A DNA stretch of 5,284 bases, from positions 1 through 5,284 of the forward strand of contig CASEPJ010000043.1 in NCBI GenBank assembly GCA_949289715.1, written 5' to 3'. Every line of letters starts with the position of its first letter. Position 1 is the first letter of the stretch. The position numbers and the translations under genes are program-made. The DNA is from an uncultured Clostridia bacterium (GTDB lineage: Bacteria; Bacillota; Clostridia; Christensenellales; CASEPJ01). The notes under the pieces are model-generated. The model did not search any database and was not told the origin of the DNA. It saw only the letters and a program-made list of their open reading frames with translations. Of this stretch, positions 1 to 5,284 are shown one piece after another.

Positions 1-1229
1 AAGTAATTTTACCTGCTGCCAAATCGGGTATAATTTCCGGTATTATTTTAGGTATCGGCAGAGCGATAGGCGAAACAATGGCTGTTATGATGATTGCGGG
101 AAATTCTCCCTTATTTCCCGAAGGGCTGTTTACCAATATAAGAACATTGACTATAAATATAGTTTTGGAAATGGCATACTCCACAGGATTACACAGACAG
201 GCTTTGATAGCAACGGGATTTGTATTGCTGATTTTCGTTTTAATTTTAAATATTTTACTCGGCTTTATAAAAAAAGATAAAAGCAGCGTAAAATCTCAAA
301 AAACTTCAGAGGGTATAAACAAAACAAAAAAATCAATAAAAATATCCGACCAATTAAGCGAAAAATTCAATGCTTTAAACAACAAAAAACAATATTCTTT
401 TGTTAAAACAGGTAACGTTCAAAGCGCTTTAAAAATTATTTCCGTTAGCATATCAGTTTTTGTGGTTGCCGTATTAATATTTATAATAGGTTTCATATTA
501 TTTAAAGGTCTGCCGCATATTACGTTTAATTTACTGTTCGGACCATCTGGAAATGCGGGAATGACGCTTTCTCCGGCATTTGTTTCCACGGGAATGTTAA
601 TTTTCCTTTCTCTCGTTATTGCATTGCCAATAGGAATAGGCGCAGCCGTTTATTTGGTTGAATATGCAAAAAAAGGAAGTAAATTCGTAAAAGTTATAAG
701 ACTTTTTACCGATACGCTTGCGGGTATTCCGAGTATTGTTTTCGGTTTATTCGGTATGATATTTTTTTGCGGAATACTAAAAATGGGTTACAGTCTTTTA
801 GCAGGTAGTTTAACTCTGGTATTAATAATATTGCCTACCGTTATACGTTCTACTGAAGAAAGCCTTATTGCGGTGCAGGATTCCTTAAGAGAAGGCAGTT
901 TGGCTCTCGGTGCAAGCAAGGTAAGAACCATATTCAAAGTAGTGCTTCCCTCGGCTTTAAGCGGAATAGTAACCGCAATAATTTTAAGCATAGGCAGAAT
1001 AGTAGGTGAATCGGCAGCATTAATTTATACTTCGGGTGCGGTTGCCTATGTTCCGACGGGTTATTTGTCCCAAGGAAGTTCGTTTGCCGTTATGATGTGG
1101 ATTTTTGCGGGAGAAGGGTTGTATATAAACGAAGCGTATGCCACTGCTGCAGTATTGTTGATATTTGTGGGAATATTAAACGCAATAGTATTTTTTTGCG
1201 AGAAAAAACTTAAAAGAGGTAAAGCATGA
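1..1229 (+). CDS. pstA: PstC-PstA fused phosphate ABC transporter permease (5' end outside window)
   Basis: These are the membrane permease subunits of the high-affinity phosphate importer. The frame is open from base 3 with no stop before the TGA at 1227-1229. Bases 3-269 encode the PstC C-terminus: the end of its EAA-type loop (LPAAKSG, from base 9), the IGRAIGET stretch and a final membrane helix ending near FIKKDK. A lysine-rich linker follows, then a whole PstA: first helix about 426-506, several hydrophobic segments, the LAGIPSIVFG motif (about 717-746), and the EAA loop EGSLALGASKVRTIFKVVLP (891-950). The two halves show internal homology: LPxAxSGI...IILxIGRxxGE occurs at 9-74 and again at 945-1010. 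The ATG at 78 is internal to PstC and is not the true start. There is no ATG, GTG or TTG in the linker, so PstA cannot be separately initiated there. Its stop overlaps pstB by four bases. The family assignment is firm; the full PstC part cannot be seen. Confidence 0.93.
   Translation, partial: VILPAAKSGIISGIILGIGRAIGETMAVMMIAGNSPLFPEGLFTNIRTLTINIVLEMAYSTGLHRQALIATGFVLLIFVLILNILLGFIKKDKSSVKSQKTSEGINKTKKSIKISDQLSEKFNALNNKKQYSFVKTGNVQSALKIISVSISVFVVAVLIFIIGFILFKGLPHITFNLLFGPSGNAGMTLSPAFVSTGMLIFLSLVIALPIGIGAAVYLVEYAKKGSKFVKVIRLFTDTLAGIPSIVFGLFGMIFFCGILKMGYSLLAGSLTLVLIILPTVIRSTEESLIAVQDSLREGSLALGASKVRTIFKVVLPSALSGIVTAIILSIGRIVGESAALIYTSGAVAYVPTGYLSQGSSFAVMMWIFAGEGLYINEAYATAAVLLIFVGILNAIVFFCEKKLKRGKA
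270..425 (+). other. Linker joining the PstC and PstA halves
   Basis: About 50 residues rich in Lys, Ser and Asn separate the last PstC helix from the first PstA helix. The linker contains no methionine and no GTG or TTG codon in frame, so no alternative PstA start is visible. Both Pst permeases are expected to have cytoplasmic termini, and a basic cytoplasmic linker fits a topologically sensible fusion. The helix borders were judged by eye and are approximate. Confidence 0.7.
1215..1220 (+). promoter_or_regulatory. Ribosome binding site of pstB (AGAGGT)
   Basis: AGAGGT lies inside the last codons of the upstream permease gene, five bases before the ATG at 1226. It supports that start, which overlaps the permease TGA as ATGA. 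Translation of pstB is therefore probably both directly initiated and coupled to the permease. Confidence 0.75.
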
Positions 1230-2029
1230 AAAACAAAGCAATCGATAATTTTTCCGATATTTTTGATTTTAACAGAGAAAAAGTAATAGAAATTAAAAAT
1301 CTCGATTTATATTACGGCGAATTTAAAGCTTTAAAAAATATTAGTATGGACGTTAAAAACAAAGAAATTACCGCTTTAATCGGACCTTCCGGGTGCGGCA
1401 AATCTACCTTACTGAAAACTTTGAACAGAATGAACGATTTAGTGGAAGGCTGTAAAGTCGAAGGGAGTATTACAATAGGCGGTGCGGATATTTATTCCGA
1501 AAAAACCGACCTTGCCGCACTTCGAAAAAACGTCGGAATGGTTTTCCAAAAACCCAATCCGTTTCCTATGAGCGTATACGATAATATTACTTACGGGCCA
1601 AAAACTTTCGGCATAAAAAACAGACAGATTTTGGATGAAATCGTGGAACGCTCGCTAAAACAGGCGGCAATGTGGGAGGAACTTAAAGACAGGTTGAATA
1701 AATCGGCTTTAGGCCTTTCGGGAGGGCAGCAGCAAAGACTATGCATTGCAAGGGCTCTATCGGTTGACCCTCAAATTTTACTTATGGATGAACCTACAAG
1801 TGCGCTTGACCCGATTTCCACCGGTAAAATCGAAGAACTTTGCGAAGAATTAAAAAAAGACGTTACCATTGTTATGGTTACGCATAATATGCAACAGGCG
1901 GCAAGAATATCCGACAAAACGGGATTTTTCCTTTTAGGCGACCTTGTGGAATTCGGAGCTACCGACGATATTTTCACTAATCCCAAAGATGAAAGAACGG
2001 AAAGATACATTACGGGAAGATTCGGTTGA
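1226..2029 (+). CDS. pstB: Phosphate ABC transporter ATP-binding protein PstB
   Basis: This cytoplasmic ATPase energises phosphate import through PstC/PstA. At 267 residues it is close to the family's usual length (about 250-270), with a slightly long N-terminus before the ABC domain. Visible motifs in order: aromatic A-loop LYYGEF (residues 28-33), Walker A GPSGCGKST (53-61), Q-loop VFQKPNPFP (106-114, Gln108), signature LSGGQQQR (164-171), Walker B ILLMDEP (184-190), D-loop SALD (192-195) and switch His220 in MVTHNMQQA. Together, VFQKPNPFP and the NRMNDL stretch after Walker A distinguish PstB from other ABC ATPases. The ending ERYITGRFG is also PstB-like. All catalytic residues are present, so it should be active. 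The start is chosen for the AGAGGT site and the ATGA overlap. A 36-base gap separates it from phoU. Confidence 0.97.
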   Translation: MKNKAIDNFSDIFDFNREKVIEIKNLDLYYGEFKALKNISMDVKNKEITALIGPSGCGKSTLLKTLNRMNDLVEGCKVEGSITIGGADIYSEKTDLAALRKNVGMVFQKPNPFPMSVYDNITYGPKTFGIKNRQILDEIVERSLKQAAMWEELKDRLNKSALGLSGGQQQRLCIARALSVDPQILLMDEPTSALDPISTGKIEELCEELKKDVTIVMVTHNMQQAARISDKTGFFLLGDLVEFGATDDIFTNPKDERTERYITGRFG

Positions 2030-2054
2030 TTTTATAAAAAATAAATTGTATAAT
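2026..2054 (+). promoter_or_regulatory. Possible internal promoter before phoU (TTGATT-17-TATAAT)
   Basis: TTGATT at 2026-2031 matches the -35 consensus at four of six positions. It is followed after exactly 17 bases by a perfect -10 hexamer TATAAT at 2049-2054, in the only non-overlapping junction of the operon. Transcription would start near 2060-2062, only a few bases before the phoU ATG at 2066. The phoU Shine-Dalgarno sequence (2055-2060) would then be left out of the transcript. In AT-rich DNA such a match can be chance, and the hexamer also overlaps the ribosome-binding region, so confidence is low. Confidence 0.3.
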
Positions 2055-2060
2055 GGAGAA
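2055..2060 (+). promoter_or_regulatory. Ribosome binding site of phoU (GGAGAA)
   Basis: GGAGAA lies five bases before the ATG at 2066 and decides that start. Another ATG at 2053-2055 is in a different frame and has no good site of its own. Confidence 0.75.
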
Positions 2061-2065
2061 AGAAT

Positions 2066-2719
2066 ATGTCAGTCAGAAAATTGTTTGAAGAAGAATTACA
2101 GGCTTTAAAAAATGAGCTTGTCGAAATGTGCCGTTTAACGGAAAATATGATAGACGATGCCATTACAGCTCTGGTTGAGCATAATCGTGAGTTGGGTCGC
2201 AGTATAAAAGAAACCGATAAAACGGTTGACGAATACGAAATGGATATTGAAAAAAAATGTATGCGTATTTTACTTAAACAGCAACCGGTGGCAAAAGATT
2301 TCAGGGAAGTTTCCACTGCTTTGAAAATGATTACGGATATAGAACGTTTCGGGGATCAGGCAAGCGATATAGGGGATATAGTATTCAATATGCCCCAAGA
2401 AAAATATATAAAAAAATTGACGCATATAACCAAAATGGGAGAATTAGCTATAAAAATGGTACACGAAAGCGTAAATTCTTTTATAAATAACGACGAAAAG
2501 GCGGCGGATGCAGTAATTTTAATGGATGATGAAATGGATGATCTTTTCAATACGGTAAAAGACGAATTGATTGAATTGATTAAAAAGAATTCCGAAAACG
2601 GAAATCAGGCTATTATGCTTATGATGATAGCAAAATATCTTGAAAGGATTGGCGACCATGCGGTCAATGTTGCCGAATGGACTAAATATAACGAAACGGG
2701 GGTTCATGTAAAATATTAA
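2066..2719 (+). CDS. phoU: Phosphate signalling adaptor and transport regulator PhoU
   Basis: PhoU is a cytoplasmic helical protein. In studied bacteria it connects the Pst transporter with the PhoR kinase, keeps PhoR in its inhibitory state when phosphate is plentiful, and limits uptake. The protein has 217 residues, normal for the family, and consists of two similar three-helix halves. Each half carries the metal-binding signature: DIERFGDQASDI (residues 91-102; Glu93, Asp97, Asp101) and YLERIGDHAVNVAEW (191-205; Glu193, Asp197, Asn201). The N-terminus (FEEELQALKNELVEM) and the KQQPVAKDFR segment (71-80) are also typical. There is no membrane segment or signal peptide. It follows pstB by 36 bases, and its TAA overlaps the ATG of the next gene by one base. 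Its place between transporter and two-component genes fits its role as the link between them. Confidence 0.96.
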   Translation: MSVRKLFEEELQALKNELVEMCRLTENMIDDAITALVEHNRELGRSIKETDKTVDEYEMDIEKKCMRILLKQQPVAKDFREVSTALKMITDIERFGDQASDIGDIVFNMPQEKYIKKLTHITKMGELAIKMVHESVNSFINNDEKAADAVILMDDEMDDLFNTVKDELIELIKKNSENGNQAIMLMMIAKYLERIGDHAVNVAEWTKYNETGVHVKY

Positions 2720-2721
2720 TG
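2717..2721 (+). promoter_or_regulatory. phoU-phoB stop/start overlap TAATG
   Basis: The phoU stop (2717-2719) shares its last base with the regulator's ATG (2719-2721). No Shine-Dalgarno sequence is seen at the usual distance: the nearest purine run, GGGGG at 2698-2702, ends 16 bases before the ATG. Initiation probably depends on ribosomes terminating at phoU and restarting. Confidence 0.6.
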
Positions 2722-3393
2722 AAAGAAAAAGAAGCTTTAATTTATATAGTCGAAGACGATGAGGGGATTCAAGAAGTTTATGAAGGAGCATTCGAGGAAA
2801 TTTACGACGTACGCATATTTTCCTGCGGGGCAGATTTTTTCCGCTCTTTTGCTGAAGAAAGACCCGATTTGATTATTTTGGATATTATGCTTCCCGATAT
2901 GGATGGATATACTATATTAACGAATATAAGAAAAGAAGATGAAAAAATTCCCGTTATTATAGTAAGCGCAAAATCCGATGAAATAAGTTTTGTAAAAGGA
3001 TTAAACAAGGGCGCAGATGACTATATGTCCAAACCTTTTTCTATATTGGAACTTATGGCAAGGGTTAAAACTAATTTAAGAAGGTCATCCCTTTATGTTT
3101 TATCGGCTTCCGGTTTTACCGTCGATAACAATACATATAAAATTACTTATAAAAACAAAGATTTGAATTTGACTTTAAAAGAATTCAAATTATTAAAACT
3201 GTTAATAGGAAAAGCCGGCATAACAATTTCGAGGGAAGAACTTTTTAAAGAAGTGTGGGGAGAAGACTTTTTCGGAGAAACACGGACGCTCGATATGCAT
3301 ATTGCCGCACTAAGAGATAAAATAAAAGAAGCGGGAGGGAAAAACTGTATCGTAACCGTAAGAGGGGTAGGATACCGTTTTGAAAACAGATGA
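2719..3393 (+). CDS. phoB: Phosphate regulon response regulator PhoB/PhoP (OmpR family)
   Basis: This DNA-binding response regulator is predicted to be phosphorylated by the adjacent PhoR and to activate phosphate-starvation genes. It has 224 residues, usual for the family. The receiver domain (about 1-121) has the acidic pocket Glu12-Asp13-Asp14, phospho-acceptor Asp55 in LIILDIMLPD, Ser83 in the VSA switch position, and Lys105 in the SKPF motif. The C-terminal winged helix (about 126-222) shows LTLKEFKLLKLL (151-162), SREELFKEVWG (171-181), the recognition-helix region TRTLDMHIAALRDKI (188-202) and the wing GVGYRFE (216-222). All phosphorylation residues are present. Gram-positive naming would be phoP. 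The PhoB/PhoP role rests on its place between phoU and a PhoR-like kinase, because OmpR-family regulators cannot be told apart firmly by sequence alone. Its TGA overlaps the kinase start by four bases. Confidence 0.92.
   Translation: MKEKEALIYIVEDDEGIQEVYEGAFEEIYDVRIFSCGADFFRSFAEERPDLIILDIMLPDMDGYTILTNIRKEDEKIPVIIVSAKSDEISFVKGLNKGADDYMSKPFSILELMARVKTNLRRSSLYVLSASGFTVDNNTYKITYKNKDLNLTLKEFKLLKLLIGKAGITISREELFKEVWGEDFFGETRTLDMHIAALRDKIKEAGGKNCIVTVRGVGYRFENR
3390..3393 (+). promoter_or_regulatory. phoB-phoR stop/start overlap ATGA
   Basis: The kinase ATG (3390-3392) overlaps the regulator TGA (3391-3393). The preceding 15 bases contain no Shine-Dalgarno match, and the AGGGG run near 3362 is too far upstream. 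Coupled re-initiation would keep regulator and kinase in linked proportion. A second in-frame ATG at 3405 (residue 6) also lacks a clear site. Confidence 0.55.
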
Positions 3394-5090
3394 AAAAAAA
3401 CGTAATGTTAAAATGTTTTTTGGTAACCCTTTTATCGGCAATAATTATTTTTGTTTCCGGTATTCTCATAATGTTTTTCAACGGGCAAAAGATGATTAGA
3501 GAAAGGTTGGTATCCGAAACGGCTTTAGCTGCCGCTCTTTTAAACGACTCTGCTGATTTTGAAAATTTAAAAGATTTTAACGGAGGAGACGAAGTTAGAA
3601 TTACGGTTATTTCTCTTGATGGAGAGGTTATGTTCGAAAGCGATACCACGGAATTAATGGAAAATCATTTGGACAGAGAGGAAGTTCAAAGCGCCATAGA
3701 AGGAATACCTAAAACCGTGGAAAGATATTCTTCTACTTTTTCTTGCAGAATGACATATTATGCCCTTAAAACCGAAATTTCCGACGGAACACAGGTAGTC
3801 ATAAGACTTGCCGTTAAAAGCAGCCGTATTTCCTCCTATCTTTTGACCGCATTGCCTTTCTTGTTGTTATCGCTTGCCGTTTCGTTATTGGTTGCGGCGT
3901 TGTTTGCCGATAAAATATCGAAAAATATTTCCGGAAAAATCAACGAAGTGAGCAAAAGTTTAAAAAGTCTCAACGAGGGGGCTTATATACCCCTTAAAGT
4001 TAATATGAACGAGCCTGAATTTTATTCTTTGTTCAATGAAATTAACGAACTTAACGAAATGACCGAAAAGCACATAAAGCAGGTTGAAAGCGAGCATATA
4101 AAATTAACTAACGTACTCGAAAATGTTGCACAGGGCATTTTGGCTTTGAATTCTAAAGAAGAAATTGTTTTCGTAAACGGCAGCGCTTTAAAAATTTTTA
4201 ATAGCAATGCCGATTATTTAGGTAAAAAAATATATTATTTAATAGAAGATAAAAAGCTTTTAAACAAAATCGAAGAAACCGCAAAAAACGGCGGAGGAGA
4301 TTTCGAATACGAATATAAAAATTATTTTTATTATGTAAATTTAAAAATTATATCCGATGAAAAATCAACCGAATTAAAAACGATAATTATATTTACCGAT
4401 ATTACCGAGGAAAGACTTGTGGCAAAGCAAAAAAGCGAATTTTTCGCAAACGCATCCCACGAATTGAAAACTCCTTTAACGGTAATGCAGGGACTTTCCG
4501 AATTGCTGCTTGAAAAAAACGAATTGGATGAAAGCTCGAAAAAACAAATAGAAAGAATAAATAAAGAGAGTATTAGATTAAATACTTTAATACTCGATAT
4601 GTTGAAATTAAGCAATTTAGAAAGGACGGAGAACGAAATAAACAGCGTTGCCGTAAATTTAGAGGAAACCGCAAACGAAGTCGTTTTTGAATTAATGCAT
4701 GAAATAAACGCAAAACATTTGTCGGTAGATATTAAAGGTAAAGCCACCGTTTTAGCAGATCCTAAAAAGATGTACGAATTAGTCAATAATATTATAGGAA
4801 ACGCAGTAAGTTATAATAAAGAAAAAGGTTCAGTAAAAGTTAATATAACAGAAGACGAAAAGAAAGTAGTTTTCGAGGTTGAAGATACAGGTATAGGCAT
4901 AGAAAAAGAACACATACCGAGATTATGCGAAAGATTTTACCGAGTTGATAAGTCCCGTTCAAAAAAGACCGGCGGTACGGGGTTGGGGCTTGCCATTGTC
5001 AAACATATATGTGCCCTTTATAAAGCGGAACTTAAAATCGAAAGTGAAATTCAAAAGGGAACTAAAGTTACTGTAGTGTTTAATAAATAA
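3390..5090 (+). CDS. phoR: Phosphate regulon sensor histidine kinase PhoR
   Basis: This membrane histidine kinase is predicted to control phosphorylation of the adjacent regulator. It has 566 residues. Domains in order: transmembrane helix about 8-30; extracytoplasmic region about 31-150 of the PAS-like sensor type common in Firmicutes kinases (ITVISLDGEVMFESD, then MENHLDREEV); second helix about 151-173; a weakly conserved HAMP-like/coiled segment about 174-235; a cytoplasmic PAS domain about 236-340 (ENVAQGILALNS...IVFVNGSALKIF) ending in FTDITEERLVAK; HisKA with SHELKTPLT (356-364, phospho-acceptor His357); and the ATPase domain with N-box NNIIGNAVSYN (466-476), G1 DTGIGI (499-504), F-box RFYRVDKSRS (515-524) and G2 GTGLGL (529-534). 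All catalytic motifs are intact. E. coli PhoR lacks a large extracytoplasmic domain, so this follows the Gram-positive layout. Naming as PhoR relies on architecture plus the pst-phoU-phoB context. Confidence 0.92.
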   Translation: MKKNVMLKCFLVTLLSAIIIFVSGILIMFFNGQKMIRERLVSETALAAALLNDSADFENLKDFNGGDEVRITVISLDGEVMFESDTTELMENHLDREEVQSAIEGIPKTVERYSSTFSCRMTYYALKTEISDGTQVVIRLAVKSSRISSYLLTALPFLLLSLAVSLLVAALFADKISKNISGKINEVSKSLKSLNEGAYIPLKVNMNEPEFYSLFNEINELNEMTEKHIKQVESEHIKLTNVLENVAQGILALNSKEEIVFVNGSALKIFNSNADYLGKKIYYLIEDKKLLNKIEETAKNGGGDFEYEYKNYFYYVNLKIISDEKSTELKTIIIFTDITEERLVAKQKSEFFANASHELKTPLTVMQGLSELLLEKNELDESSKKQIERINKESIRLNTLILDMLKLSNLERTENEINSVAVNLEETANEVVFELMHEINAKHLSVDIKGKATVLADPKKMYELVNNIIGNAVSYNKEKGSVKVNITEDEKKVVFEVEDTGIGIEKEHIPRLCERFYRVDKSRSKKTGGTGLGLAIVKHICALYKAELKIESEIQKGTKVTVVFNK

Positions 5091-5179
5091 TATTTTTTAA
5101 TTGACGGTTAACGAAAATTTATATTTTGAATAAAATCAATTATAATTTTAAATTATTTAAAAATTAAAAATCAAATAGT
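5091..5179. other. Untranslated 3' spacer between phoR and terminator
   Basis: This is AT-rich sequence with no credible gene. It contains a weak all-A/T hairpin (5143-5166, about ten pairs with one bulge) and a chance-looking TTTATA-17-TATAAT match (5118-5146). Neither is strong enough to call. Confidence 0.5.
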
Positions 5180-5204
5180 AGACGGCATAAAAATGCCGTT
5201 TTTT
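5180..5204 (+). terminator. Rho-independent terminator of the pst-pho operon
   Basis: The inverted repeat ACGGCAT (5182-5188) / ATGCCGT (5193-5199) closes on an AAAA loop. It extends outward by a G-U pair (5181/5200) and an A-T pair (5180/5201). A run of six T begins inside the stem end and reaches 5204, and a second run of seven T lies at 5208-5214. It sits 89 bases after the phoR stop and is the only such structure noticed in the window, so it probably ends the operon. On the opposite strand the stem is not followed by a clean T run, so it looks one-directional. Confidence 0.85.
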
Positions 5205-5214
5205 AAATTTTTTT

Positions 5215-5284
5215 GTTTATATAATTGTTAAGATTTATTAATAAAATTTTAATATATATTGTTCATATATAATAATATAATAAT
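5215..5284. other. Very AT-rich intergenic tail with promoter-like hexamers
   Basis: No gene is visible. TTGTTA (5225-5230) and TTTAAT (5248-5253) are 17 bases apart and could be a + strand promoter for a gene beyond the window. Two further TATAAT hexamers (5268-5273, 5276-5281) occur in an ATA/AAT-rich run. With this base composition such matches are expected by chance, so no promoter is claimed. Confidence 0.3.

Noticed and set aside
78..80. ATG at 78 as the start of a separate gene
   Set aside because: The same frame is open upstream to base 3 and encodes conserved PstC residues, so this methionine is internal.
307..317. CAGAGGG followed by ATA inside the PstC-PstA linker, resembling a remnant PstA ribosome site and start
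   Set aside because: The spacing is only about one base and ATA is not a normal start codon. It is most likely coincidental in a purine-rich linker.
3393..3400. A8 run at codons 2-4 of phoR as a possible phase-variation tract
   Set aside because: Runs of seven or eight A or T occur throughout the window, for example the A8 run in phoU near 2250 and T7 runs in pstA. This one is not exceptional.
4331..4786. Minus-strand open frame of 151 codons inside phoR
   Set aside because: It lies opposite the conserved kinase domains of phoR. Its Ser/Phe/Ile-rich translation matches no family I recognise, and it looks like a codon-bias shadow. The other minus-strand frames were dismissed for the same reason.
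5101..5113. TTGACGGTTAACG resembling tandem Pho-box half sites (TTAACA-like)
   Set aside because: The two hexamers are spaced about 7 bases start to start instead of about 11. The location is downstream of phoR and before a terminator, not in front of a gene.
5118..5146. TTTATA-17-TATAAT as a promoter for a small RNA ending at the terminator
   Set aside because: The -35 is weak, the region is nearly all A/T, and the resulting RNA would be only about 50 bases with no other supporting structure.
5143..5166. All-A/T inverted repeat after phoR
   Set aside because: It would be thermodynamically weak, it has a bulge, and no T run follows. Such repeats are common by chance in DNA of this composition.

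Overview
The window is AT-rich (GC roughly one third by eye, not computed). It carries the downstream part of a phosphate uptake and phosphate-sensing operon, entirely on the + strand. The low GC content, the AGAGGT/GGAGAA ribosome binding sites, the gene order and the PhoR architecture suggest a low-GC Firmicutes-type bacterium, most likely a Clostridia member. That placement is an inference from style, not a demonstrated taxonomy.

Layout: positions 1-1229 hold the 3' part of one reading frame joining the end of the permease PstC to a complete permease PstA, so the two Pst permeases are fused in this organism. Then come pstB (1226-2029, the ATPase), phoU (2066-2719, the signalling adaptor), a phoB/phoP-type response regulator (2719-3393) and a phoR-type membrane histidine kinase (3390-5090). 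Three of the four junctions overlap (ATGA, TAATG, ATGA). Only pstB-phoU has a gap (36 bases), and that gap contains a promoter-like sequence. A rho-independent terminator lies at about 5180-5204, followed by about 80 bases of very AT-rich DNA with promoter-like hexamers and no gene.

How the genes work together (known for the families): PstS, PstC, PstA and PstB form the high-affinity phosphate ABC importer. PhoU links transporter state to the PhoR kinase, which controls phosphorylation of PhoB. PhoB in turn activates pho regulon promoters. Here transporter, adaptor, regulator and kinase sit in one apparent transcription unit. pstS and the operon's main promoter, where PhoB-binding boxes would be expected, are not seen and probably lie upstream of the window.

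No undescribed system was found. The observations most worth checking are the PstC-PstA fusion, the promoter-like element that would start transcription after the phoU ribosome binding site, the absence of Shine-Dalgarno sequences at phoB and phoR, and the poorly conserved HAMP region of PhoR.
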